Assembly: GCA_031258505.1 (NCBI GenBank)
Contig: JAIRMT010000053.1
Coordinates: 1 to 6,430, forward strand
From: Treponema sp.
GTDB taxonomy: Bacteria > Spirochaetota > Spirochaetia > Treponematales > Breznakiellaceae
DNA length: 6,430 bases
Direction of reading: 5' to 3'
The translations under genes and the position numbers were made by a program. Of this stretch, positions 1-6,270 are shown piece after piece. Every line of letters begins with the position of its first letter. Positions within the stretch are counted from its first letter, which is position 1. Under the pieces are notes generated by a model. That model did no database searches. It saw nothing but the letters and a program-made list of their open reading frames with translations, and had not been told where the DNA came from.

Positions 1-68
1 CGACACCGCCACCACCGAGAACTACACCGGAAATCACACTCATTCCCTCCCCGACGCTCTTCCGATCT
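1..68 (+). other. Illumina P5 / i5 index / read-1 adapter remnant (assembly artefact)
   Basis: This is not genomic sequence. Positions 1-27 match the last 27 bases of the Illumina P5 flow-cell oligo with 5 mismatches, including an exact CACCGAGA and CTACAC. Positions 28-35 (CGGAAATC) sit exactly where an 8-base i5 index belongs. Positions 36-68 match the 33-base TruSeq read-1 primer with 3 mismatches and end in a perfect GACGCTCTTCCGATCT. The lengths 27+8+33 fit with no indel. All eight substitutions go to A or C (T to C, G to C, T to A, A to C), as expected of base-calling errors rather than evolution. The comparison is from memory of the adapter sequences, but the register is too good to be chance. 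Confidence 0.96.
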
Positions 69-139
69 GCTCCATGACGCGGCACGTGTGCTCCATGACG
101 CGGCACGTGTGCTCCATGACGCGGCACGTGTGCTCCATG
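69..139. repeat. 21-bp tandem repeat, three perfect copies plus 8 bp, at the contig break
   Basis: Three identical 21-bp units occupy 69-89, 90-110 and 111-131. Each begins GCTCCATGACGCGG and ends CACGTGT. An 8-bp partial copy (GCTCCATG) follows at 132-139. Each unit contains the palindrome CACGTG, so these palindromes are spaced 21 bp apart. The array begins immediately at the adapter junction and ends 5 bp before the oppF stop codon, so it lies just downstream of the opp operon. The true copy number is unknown, because the assembly evidently broke inside it. It is likely a real genomic minisatellite, since the partial copy runs smoothly into the oppF flank. The number of copies next to the adapter could still be a collapse or extension artefact. 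No function is evident. Confidence 0.85.
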
Positions 140-144
140 CACTT

Positions 145-1071
145 TTAGCTTCCTCGCAGGTCTTTCCGGTATTTATCAAGTTCTTGCTGATTGCCAAGCA
201 CAAAATGTCCGGGCTCAAGTTCCGCCCACAGCGGCGCGTCAACAGAATAGTCGTGGATATGCTCATCATAGACCAGTACCTGCTTGTGGCGCTCGTGTTC
301 CGGGTCGGGAAGGGGAATGGCGGAAAGCAGGGAACGGGTGTAAGGGTGGAGCGGACGTGTGAAGAGGGTCTCAGCGTCAGCAAGCTCGACAATGCGTCCG
401 AGGTGTATTGCGGCAACGCGGTCGCAGATAAAGCGCATCACTGAAAGGTCATGACTGATGAAAATGTAGGTAAGGCCTCGCTGCTTTTGTAATTTACGCA
501 TGAGGTTCAAAACCTGGGCGCGTATTGATACGTCAAGGGCGGAGATCGGCTCGTCAGCTATGATGAGTTCAGGGTACATGATCAGGGCGCGGGCAATGCC
601 AATGCGCTGGCGCTGGCCTCCGGAAAACTCGTGGGGGAAGCGTGTGGCAAACTCAGGGCGCAGACCTACCTCCATCAGCGCCGCCGCAACAGCATCATCA
701 CGCTCGGCAGCAGTGCCTTCGGCGCGGGACAGGCCTTCGGCAACAATGTAGTTTACCTTTGCCCGCTCGTTGAGGCTCGACATGGGGTCCTGAAAGATCA
801 TCTGAATCCTGCGTGTCAGCGCCTTTTTTTGTTTTGACGGCAGGGAACCTGATATGCGTTCACCATTAAACATAATCTCCCCAGCTGAAATTGGGTTAAT
901 CCTGATGATCGCCCGGCCTATTGTGGTTTTGCCAGAACCAGATTCGCCGACTATGCCGAAGGTTTCACCCCTATACACGTCAAACGACACGTTATTCACC
1001 GCATTAAAGCGTTTTTTACCATGACCAAAGCAGACTGATACCTGTTTGAGGCTGAGAAACGGCGTGTTCAT
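145..1071 (-). CDS. oppF: Oligopeptide ABC transporter ATP-binding protein OppF (AmiF type)
   Basis: This is the second ATPase subunit of a peptide importer; it pairs with OppD on the cytoplasmic face of the OppBC channel and hydrolyses ATP. The 308-residue protein has every ABC motif: Walker A GESGSGKT at 42-49, Q-loop Q94 in FQDPMSSLN, signature FSGGQRQR at 149-156, Walker B ending in D173-E174 (ADEPISALD), and H-loop H207 in ISHDLS. A C-terminal oligopeptide-family extension carries HPYT at 242-245, then an acidic tail with HDYSVDAP and PGHF. That tail resembles Gram-positive OppF/AmiF and has no cysteine cluster. The ATG overlaps the oppD stop by four bases (ATGA). A GGAG motif at 1081-1084 serves as ribosome site. 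The gene is complete and is the last of the operon visible. The family is certain; the transported peptide is unknown. Confidence 0.95.
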   Translation of the reverse strand: MNTPFLSLKQVSVCFGHGKKRFNAVNNVSFDVYRGETFGIVGESGSGKTTIGRAIIRINPISAGEIMFNGERISGSLPSKQKKALTRRIQMIFQDPMSSLNERAKVNYIVAEGLSRAEGTAAERDDAVAAALMEVGLRPEFATRFPHEFSGGQRQRIGIARALIMYPELIIADEPISALDVSIRAQVLNLMRKLQKQRGLTYIFISHDLSVMRFICDRVAAIHLGRIVELADAETLFTRPLHPYTRSLLSAIPLPDPEHERHKQVLVYDEHIHDYSVDAPLWAELEPGHFVLGNQQELDKYRKDLRGS

Positions 1072-2141
1072 AAGGCGCGCTCCGTATATGTGCGCGCGCG
1101 CTGTATCACTGGCGGCGGGGCAACTGCTGGAGCGCGAGGATCAAGTAACCATGTCCGCGCAAAATGCGTGTCGCTCACCTTAAAAAACGGAGGGCGTTTC
1201 ACAAAGTCAATCTTGAGCGCCGCGGGGTTGCGGGGCGCGAATGCGTCGCCGTGTATGGTCTGGAAGAGGTTGGGCGGCGTACCGCGAATGGAGTAAAGGT
1301 CTTCGCCCTTGACGCCATTCGTCGGCATACTGGAGAGCAGCGCCCATGTGTAGGGATGGCGCGGGTCGTAAAAAATGTCTTCAGCAGTGCCGATTTCAAT
1401 GAAATCGCCAGCGTACATCACCACAATCCGGTCAGCAACATTGGCGACTACGCCGAGGTCGTGGGTGATGTAGATTGTTGTCAACTGGTGCTTTGTCTTC
1501 ATACTTTTGATGAGCGTGAGTATCTGCGCCTCAATGGTTACGTCAAGGGCGGTGGTTGGCTCGTCGCAGATGAGGATGTTCGGACGGCAGGCAAGGGCAA
1601 TGGCGATTACCACGCGCTGTCTCATGCCGCCGGAAAACTCGTGTGGGAACTGGTGGAAACGGCGCTGCGGCTCTGTAATACCAACATCGCTAAGGTAGCC
1701 AATGGCGGCTGACTTTGCCGCCTTGCCGCGTATGCGTTGGTTAATCTCAATCGCCTCCACGATCTGAGCGCCAATGGTCTTGAGCGGATTCAGACTTGTC
1801 ATGGGGTCTTGCATGACCATTGCGATTTCGCCGCCACGATACGCCTGCCAATCCCGGTCAGTCTTGAGTTGGGCAAGGTCTCTGGCCGGCGCGGTCGGAC
1901 GGACTGTGGCGCCCGGATCATAATAGATTGAGCCGCTGTTAAGCGCGCCATTAGCATCGAGCAGCCCCATCAGGCTCTTGCAGAATACGCTCTTGCCTGA
2001 GCCGGATTCGCCAACAATGGCGAGACTTTCATCCCGATACACGTCGAGCGATACGTCCCGTATCACCCGCAGACGCTGCCCGCGCAGGTTAAAGCTGATG
2101 TCAAGATTTTTTACAGAGAGTATCGTGTTTGATTCAGTCAT
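1068..2141 (-). CDS. oppD: Oligopeptide ABC transporter ATP-binding protein OppD (AmiE type)
   Basis: This is the first ATPase subunit of the importer, 357 residues from the chosen start. Walker A is GESGSGKS at 44-51, the Q-loop is Q111 in MQDPMTSLNP, the signature is FSGGMRQR at 169-176, Walker B ends D193-E194 (CDEPTTALD), and the H-loop is H227 in ITHDLG. The C-terminal oligopeptide domain has HPYT at 262-265 and RGTPPNLF near 286-293. I chose the ATG at 2139-2141 because the ABC fold starts right after it (ILSVKNLDISF) and GAGGGG lies just upstream. An in-frame extension back to 2222 would overlap oppC by 74 bases and adds residues unlike the family. Where DppD/OppD of the iron-sulfur type have four cysteines, this protein has D299, N305, D312 and T330, as I recall for Lactococcus OppD and Streptococcus AmiE. 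Confidence 0.95.
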   Translation of the reverse strand: MTESNTILSVKNLDISFNLRGQRLRVIRDVSLDVYRDESLAIVGESGSGKSVFCKSLMGLLDANGALNSGSIYYDPGATVRPTAPARDLAQLKTDRDWQAYRGGEIAMVMQDPMTSLNPLKTIGAQIVEAIEINQRIRGKAAKSAAIGYLSDVGITEPQRRFHQFPHEFSGGMRQRVVIAIALACRPNILICDEPTTALDVTIEAQILTLIKSMKTKHQLTTIYITHDLGVVANVADRIVVMYAGDFIEIGTAEDIFYDPRHPYTWALLSSMPTNGVKGEDLYSIRGTPPNLFQTIHGDAFAPRNPAALKIDFVKRPPFFKVSDTHFARTWLLDPRAPAVAPPPVIQRARTYTERAL

Positions 2142-2144
2142 ATT

Positions 2145-2150
2145 CCCCTC
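2145..2150 (-). promoter_or_regulatory. Ribosome binding site deciding the oppD start
   Basis: GAGGGG on the minus strand lies 3 nt before the ATG at 2141. Its 5' end overlaps the oppC stop codon TGA (2149-2151), so a ribosome finishing oppC sits on the oppD start. This supports translational coupling and the shorter oppD start over the upstream in-frame codon at 2222. The spacer is short. Confidence 0.65.
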
Positions 2151-3159
2151 ATACCACATGATTACGCGGATCAGATGCGTCGGCAAAGGCATTGCCAACG
2201 ATATAAAACGAGATAGTAACAATGGATAGCACTATCGTGGGGAAGATAAGCTGGTAACGCAGGGTCGGTTCCAGCAGTTTATCAATACCGGAATTGATGA
2301 GATTACCAAGCGACGGTGTTGCAAGCGGCAATCCCAGACCAATGTACGAGACAAAGACTTCGCTGCCAATCGCCCCTGGTATTGCCATTGCCATACGCAT
2401 TGTAATTACCGAAACAAGGTAGGGCAGGAGGTTCTTAATGATAATACGCCCAAGGGGTGTGCCTAAACAGCGCGACGCAAGATTGTAGTCGCGGTCCCGG
2501 ATGATCATCACCATGTTACGGACAAAACGCGCGGTGGATAACCAACTGGTAACGCACATGGCGAGTATCATGGTACCAATGCCTGGGCGCAGCACATAGG
2601 AAACAAGAATGAGTACCAGAGTTTGCGGCACATTATCAACGATGTTGTACAACTCGGTGAAGAGCAGGTCGAGTTTTCGCGCATAGCCCCAGAGTACGCC
2701 GATGATGACGCCGAGCAGGGCATCAACACAGGCAACAGAAAGCCCGATGAAGAGGCTGGTTCGCGTACCATGCCAGGTGAGCGCCCAGAGGTCTTGGCCG
2801 ATGGAGTTCGTGCCAAACCGGAAGCGCGCGTCAGGCTGATGATTGCGTATCTGAATGCCAGTCTCAGGGTCGTTGTGAATTGTGGTAGAAGGAACCCGAC
2901 TCGACACTGCCTGAATCAGAGTGAAGAGCAGGACAAAGATGATTACTGCAAAGAAAAAACACGCCACGCGGTTCTTGAAGAAGATACGCAGGGTACTCTT
3001 CCAGTACGAGTAGCCGCTAACAGCAGTGTACTCTGCAGCGGCCTCATCCTGTTCGGCAAATGTGAACAACTCGGCCTCGCTTAGGCTGCCGTAGTCCCGC
3101 GCCAGAGTGTCGCTGATGTTTTCTTCAATCACCCGTTGTTTGCTTTTGTATAGAGCCAT
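2149..3159 (-). CDS. oppC: Oligopeptide ABC transporter permease OppC
   Basis: This is an inner-membrane permease subunit of the peptide importer, 336 residues. A hydrophilic N-terminal segment of about 60 residues precedes transmembrane segment 1 (about 66-84). A periplasmic or extracellular loop follows, with the FGTNSIGQDLWAL motif at 115-127 that marks the OppC family. Further hydrophobic segments lie near 134-158, 175-200, 245-275 and 304-322. The cytoplasmic coupling helix (EAA loop) is seen around 227-247 as NLASRCLGTPLGRIIIKNLLP; the usual alanine is replaced by C231. The protein ends with DASDPR, as typical OppC proteins do. The ATG overlaps the last base of the oppB stop (TAATG), and AAGGA lies about 9 nt upstream inside oppB. 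It partners OppB. The family is secure; substrate range cannot be read from the permease. Confidence 0.95.
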   Translation of the reverse strand: MALYKSKQRVIEENISDTLARDYGSLSEAELFTFAEQDEAAAEYTAVSGYSYWKSTLRIFFKNRVACFFFAVIIFVLLFTLIQAVSSRVPSTTIHNDPETGIQIRNHQPDARFRFGTNSIGQDLWALTWHGTRTSLFIGLSVACVDALLGVIIGVLWGYARKLDLLFTELYNIVDNVPQTLVLILVSYVLRPGIGTMILAMCVTSWLSTARFVRNMVMIIRDRDYNLASRCLGTPLGRIIIKNLLPYLVSVITMRMAMAIPGAIGSEVFVSYIGLGLPLATPSLGNLINSGIDKLLEPTLRYQLIFPTIVLSIVTISFYIVGNAFADASDPRNHVV

Positions 3160-4118
3160 TATACCGTATCCTTTTTCGCCAGACTGATGCGCGGATCAAG
3201 CGCTGCCATGAGCGTATCACCGACCAGGAGTCCTGCGATGCTGATTGCCGAATAGAGCAGTACCAGCGCCTGCACCAGCGTATTGTCCTGCAACTTTATC
3301 ACCTGCACGAGCAGCCCGCCCATACCCGGAATCGAATAGAGGCTTTCCACATAGAGGGAGCCAACGAGCGTAAGCAGTATTGAGGTAGGAATATACTGCA
3401 CTATCGGCACTATGGCATTTCTGAAGATGTGCCGTGAGAAAATGCTTGCCGACGGCAGTCCCTTGGCGCGAGCAAGGGTGATATAATCCTTAGTGCTTTC
3501 GTCAACCATGTAGCGCCGGAGCCAGAGCGCGTAATACGCCGTGCCGCCGAGAGACAGGGAGAACACGGGCAGTATCCAGGTAAGCCAGTTAGTTTCGCGG
3601 AACAACGTTGGGATATGGAGCGGCGGACCGAGCCATTCAGTGCCATAGATCATCACGAAGAGGTGGTAGATAGCGGCTGGAATCGCCTGCACCAGCACGA
3701 CAAACACGGTTCCCAGCTTATCCCAGACTCCAATCCGGTTTTTTGCGCTATGCGCCATGAGTATACCCAGGGGAATTCCCGCCAGCAATGATACGAGCAT
3801 TGCCAGCAGCCCCATCCTTATGGACAGCGGCGCTTTTTCCGCAATGATTTTCGTAACTGGATAGTTCACCCGGTACTTCATGGACAGGCCAAAATCGCCC
3901 TTAATGATGTTTTTATAGAACATCCAGAGCTGAATAGGCAGAGGTTTATCGAGATTCTGCCGCGACAGCTCCACCTTAATCTGAGTCTCGGACATTTTCT
4001 CATAATTAGAGAAGTAACCTTCAATGGGCATGAGCCGGAGCAAGGAAAAGACAATAGTGATGATGAAGAACAAGGTGAGAAAAGACCGAAACGCCCGTTT
4101 AAGGATATAGAGAAACAT
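3159..4118 (-). CDS. oppB: Oligopeptide ABC transporter permease OppB
   Basis: This is the first gene of the opp operon and the second membrane subunit of the importer, 319 residues. It opens with the OppB-type N-terminus (YILKRAFRSFLTLFFII), where transmembrane segment 1 spans about 9-29. An external loop follows, with LDKPLPIQLW and GDFGLSMKYR near 56-83. Hydrophobic segments lie around 98-121, 135-157, 179-200, 236-256 and 281-303, giving the usual six. The EAA coupling loop is at 211-234 (YITLARAKGLP then IFSRHIFRNA). ESLYSIPGMGGLL at 258-270 and the LDPR near the end are OppB family marks. The start is fixed by AGGAGG four to five bases upstream of the ATG at 4116-4118. No substrate-binding protein gene precedes it; malQ lies 226 bp upstream on the same strand. 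Confidence 0.96.
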   Translation of the reverse strand: MFLYILKRAFRSFLTLFFIITIVFSLLRLMPIEGYFSNYEKMSETQIKVELSRQNLDKPLPIQLWMFYKNIIKGDFGLSMKYRVNYPVTKIIAEKAPLSIRMGLLAMLVSLLAGIPLGILMAHSAKNRIGVWDKLGTVFVVLVQAIPAAIYHLFVMIYGTEWLGPPLHIPTLFRETNWLTWILPVFSLSLGGTAYYALWLRRYMVDESTKDYITLARAKGLPSASIFSRHIFRNAIVPIVQYIPTSILLTLVGSLYVESLYSIPGMGGLLVQVIKLQDNTLVQALVLLYSAISIAGLLVGDTLMAALDPRISLAKKDTV

Positions 4119-4344
4119 CTTTCCTCCTACTTTTATGTACAGGCGGGTTTGACTAGTTCGACAAGCTCACCCGCCAAAATTCTTTGGTCGTTGAGTGCGG
4201 AAACTTCGCTGCCAATGTCGAAACGCCTGAAACTCATCATTTTGGAACAGCTTCAACCCTGTGCAAGGCTCTCCTGCGCCGCCTTGTACAGAGTTTACAC
4301 TGCTAAACCTATTTTGAAATGAACTAGGCATGGTGTCAATGGGG
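4119..4344. other. Intergenic region between malQ and oppB with three inverted repeats
   Basis: This is 226 bp with no credible gene. It contains three potential hairpins. The first is GGCGGGT (4142-4148) with ACCCGCC (4169-4175), a 7-bp perfect stem and 20-nt loop just upstream of the oppB ribosome site. The second is TGTGCAAGGC (4260-4269) with GCCTTGTACA (4281-4290), a 10-bp stem with one G-U pair when read on the plus strand and one mismatch on the minus strand. The third is GTTTA (4293-4297) with TAAAC (4304-4308). None is followed by a run of T on the minus strand, so none is a convincing intrinsic terminator for malQ. They could be transcript-stabilising or attenuating structures, or part of a dispersed intergenic repeat. 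An ORF covering much of it (4167-4418 minus) merely overlaps the malQ end in another frame. Confidence 0.5.
4123..4128 (-). promoter_or_regulatory. Strong ribosome binding site of oppB
   Basis: The minus strand reads AGGAGG here, followed by AAAG and the ATG at 4118, a near-perfect Shine-Dalgarno sequence. It confirms the oppB start and suggests the operon is well translated. I could not find an equally good -35/-10 pair upstream. TTGTCG at 4159-4164 is the best -35 candidate, and the matching -10 (TACATA or TGTACA) is poor. Confidence 0.85.
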
Positions 4345-5847
4345 TCAGCGTCCGTTAAGCGCGGTGATGGCGCGAATCTCCCCGGCAAGCGCCCGCGCCG
4401 CCTCGTTACCAAGCGCATCCGGCTGAAGCCGCCATTGCCAGTTACTGCTACCGAGGGTTGACGGGGTGTTCATACGCGCCTCGCTGCCTAATCCCAAATA
4501 ATCCTGCATGGGGATAATCGCCAGATTTGCCACGCTTGAAAGCGCAGCCCGGATAAAGGCCCAGCTTGCCTCGCGTTTTTCAGGCGTCTGCCGAAACCCA
4601 AAATACGTTTTAGCCGCTTCAATGTCCTCAGCAGGCGCACTCGTAAACCAGCCTGCCGACGTGATGTTATCGTGAGTTCCGCTATATACCACGCAGTTGC
4701 GCTCGTAGGTATAGGGCATATAGTTACTCGGCTCCCTTGAGTCAAAGGCAAACTGCAAAACCTTCATACCCGGATAGCCTGAAGCCGCCAGCAAGTCTCG
4801 TACTTCTTCGGTAAGATAGCCTAGGTCTTCGGCAATGATAGCCGCCTGGGGCATGGCCTTTTGCGCCGCGTTTATAAACGCAAAGCCCGGCCCCTTTTCC
4901 CAATGCCCGCCGCTTGCATCAGGATCACCAGCAGGAATGGCATAATAGCTTTCAAAGCCGCGGAAGTGATCGATGCGGATCGTGTCGTAAAGCGCGAAAC
5001 CGGCGCGTAGTCGGGATAGCCACCATGCGTAAGCCGACTGGTCCAGCCTGTCCCAGCGGTAGAGCGGGTTGCCCCAGAGCTGGCCGCCAGCGGCAAAGGA
5101 GTCCGGCGGACAGCCAGCCACCCTAATGGGCTTGCGTTGCTCGTCCAGGAGAAACAACTCGCTGTTTGCCCACACATCAGCGCTGTCCATAGCCACATAA
5201 ATAGGTATATCCCCGATGATCCCTATGCCACGGCCATTGGCATAGTCTTTTATGGCGTTCCATTGACTGAAAGCCATGTATTGAACAAACGTATGATACG
5301 CCTGGTCATTTCCAAGCGTGGTTTCGGCGCGGACAAGCGCGTCAGACTCTCTCATTCGCAGGTCTTGCTCCCATTCCAGCCATGAGCGCCCGTTGTTCTT
5401 TTGTTTAAGGGCCATAAACAAGGCATAGTCGCGCAGCCAGAACGCTTGTTCCGCGCAAAACCGCTCATAGTCAGCCCCGCCCTTAAATCGGGAGAACGCC
5501 TTGCGCAGCACTGGTTCACGCTCCCGATACAGTGCGGCGTAATCGACCTGATCGGCATCTTTGCCCCAGTTGATGCCGGCAAGCTCGTCCTTCATCAGAA
5601 GCCCCTGAGCCAGTAAAGCGTCTAAGTCGATATAGTAAGGACTAATCGCAAACGCGGAAAAGCTCTGATACGGACTGTCTCCCCAGCTTGTGGGGTTCAG
5701 CGGCAGAATCTGCCAGTGTTTCTGGCCAGCGCTGTACAAGAAATCGACCCATTGCCGGGCTGTTTGCCCAAAAGACCCGATTCCATATTCAGACGGCAAA
5801 CTGCTCAACGCCAGCAATATACCCGCTGCCCGCTTTGTTTCTTCCAT
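4345..5847 (-). CDS. malQ: 4-alpha-glucanotransferase (amylomaltase, GH77)
   Basis: This cytoplasmic enzyme of maltose and maltodextrin use transfers alpha-1,4-glucan segments between chains and releases glucose. The 500-residue protein has the length of compact bacterial amylomaltases. The N-terminus carries GILLALSSLPSEYGIGSFG (9-27) and LPLNPTSWGDSPYQSFSAFA (48-67), both GH77 hallmarks. The catalytic residues are visible: nucleophile D293 in RIDHFRGFE, acid/base E340 in IIAEDLG, and transition-state stabiliser D393 in SGTHDN. The first two numbers coincide with Thermus amylomaltase, and the third differs by two. The 250s loop PPDSFAAGGQLWGNPLYRW and the C-terminal MNTPSTLGSSNWQWR are also conserved. 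I chose the ATG at 5845-5847, since AAGGAG lies 9 nt upstream. The in-frame TTG at 5865 overlaps that site and is unlikely. It is complete, with its own promoter, and stands alone among maltose genes here. Confidence 0.97.
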   Translation of the reverse strand: MEETKRAAGILLALSSLPSEYGIGSFGQTARQWVDFLYSAGQKHWQILPLNPTSWGDSPYQSFSAFAISPYYIDLDALLAQGLLMKDELAGINWGKDADQVDYAALYREREPVLRKAFSRFKGGADYERFCAEQAFWLRDYALFMALKQKNNGRSWLEWEQDLRMRESDALVRAETTLGNDQAYHTFVQYMAFSQWNAIKDYANGRGIGIIGDIPIYVAMDSADVWANSELFLLDEQRKPIRVAGCPPDSFAAGGQLWGNPLYRWDRLDQSAYAWWLSRLRAGFALYDTIRIDHFRGFESYYAIPAGDPDASGGHWEKGPGFAFINAAQKAMPQAAIIAEDLGYLTEEVRDLLAASGYPGMKVLQFAFDSREPSNYMPYTYERNCVVYSGTHDNITSAGWFTSAPAEDIEAAKTYFGFRQTPEKREASWAFIRAALSSVANLAIIPMQDYLGLGSEARMNTPSTLGSSNWQWRLQPDALGNEAARALAGEIRAITALNGR

Positions 5848-5856
5848 AAATAATAG

Positions 5857-5862
5857 CTCCTT
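5857..5862 (-). promoter_or_regulatory. Ribosome binding site of malQ
   Basis: The minus strand reads AAGGAG with a 9-nt spacer (CTATTATTT) to the ATG at 5847. This decides the start: using the TTG at 5865 would place the Shine-Dalgarno sequence inside the coding region with nothing comparable further upstream. Confidence 0.8.
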
Positions 5863-5890
5863 CAATTAAGCGGCTCATGACAACTCCGGT

Positions 5891-5907
5891 TGAGGAGGCG
5901 TTCCTCA
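5891..5907. other. Small hairpin in the malQ 5' leader
   Basis: TGAGGA (5891-5896) and TCCTCA (5902-5907) form a perfect 6-bp inverted repeat with a 5-nt loop, in the predicted untranslated leader about 45 nt before the malQ start. It is followed by no T tract. It could affect mRNA stability or translation, but a 6-bp stem can also arise by chance. Confidence 0.35.
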
Positions 5908-5964
5908 CTGCTGGAAATAAGTTCCGCTACCGCTATGCCATCAACATCGATCTAAGATTCAATA

Positions 5965-5993
5965 ATCATAACATACAGTTCTCATTGTTACAA
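5965..5993 (-). promoter_or_regulatory. Predicted sigma70-type promoter of malQ
   Basis: On the minus strand, TTGTAA (5988-5993) and TATGAT (5965-5970) are separated by exactly 17 bp. The -35 matches the consensus at 4 of 6 positions and the -10 at 5 of 6, in AT-rich surroundings. Transcription would start near 5958 and give a leader of about 110 nt before malQ. I see no clear CRE or MalT-like operator next to it. Confidence 0.6.
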
Positions 5994-6009
5994 TTCTTTT
6001 AAACTTGCG

Positions 6010-6270
6010 TCAGGAATTCAAAGTATCACCGTCGGTACTGATGTAGGTCAAGAACATATCCTTGATCTCTGACAACTTTAGTTCCATCTCGTTACGGTCA
6101 ATTTCTGCGGTGATGTGATACATAGGCTCCATCCTGGCGTTTTCGTGAAGGTCTCGCGGTTTTACGTCAATATCTGCGCATATATCAGTAGTATATGCGC
6201 ATATCATGTCAATATCTGCGCATATATCAGTAGTATCTGCGCATATATCAGTAGTATCTGCGCATATCAT
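6010..6270 (-). CDS. Doubtful small ORF: heptapeptide repeats followed by a charged tail
   Basis: I do not recognise this 86-residue reading frame. Its first 35 residues are simply the 21-bp tandem array translated as heptads (DICADTT, DICADID, MICAYTT). The remainder is non-repetitive and charged, with EIDRNEMELKLSEIKDMFLTYI near 56-77, which could form an amphipathic helix, and it ends at a TGA. No Shine-Dalgarno sequence precedes the ATG at 6270. Shorter starts exist at M47 (6132) and M50 (6123); M50 has GGAG only 3 nt before it. It may be a short real gene starting at 6123, the remnant of a longer gene invaded by repeat expansion, or non-coding. The plus strand of the array is equally open, which argues for caution. 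Confidence 0.25.
   Translation of the reverse strand: MICADTTDICADTTDICADIDMICAYTTDICADIDVKPRDLHENARMEPMYHITAEIDRNEMELKLSEIKDMFLTYISTDGDTLNS

Noticed and set aside
1..139. Mobile element end or novel repeat element at the left edge
   Set aside because: The first 68 bases are explained by sequencing adapter; only the 21-bp tandem copies remain, with no transposase or terminal inverted repeats.
88..444. Plus-strand 118-residue ORF beginning in the left tandem repeat
   Set aside because: It is antisense to oppF for most of its length and gets its start from the CCATG in the repeat next to the adapter; no family features.
1164..1712. Plus-strand 182-residue ORF
   Set aside because: It lies wholly antisense to oppD, whose frame shows all ABC ATPase motifs; it has no recognisable domain or ribosome site.
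2142..2222. Longer oppD start at 2222
   Set aside because: The 27 extra residues overlap oppC and precede the normal ABC start; GAGGGG immediately upstream of the ATG at 2141 supports the shorter form.
2623..3084. Plus-strand 153-residue ORF
   Set aside because: Antisense shadow of oppC, charged and without family character.
4142..4290. Rho-independent terminator for malQ
   Set aside because: Stems exist at 4142-4175 and 4260-4290, but neither is followed by a T run on the minus strand.
5848..5865. TTG start for malQ giving 506 residues
   Set aside because: The AAGGAG Shine-Dalgarno would lie within the codons just after the TTG, properly spaced for the ATG at 5847 instead.
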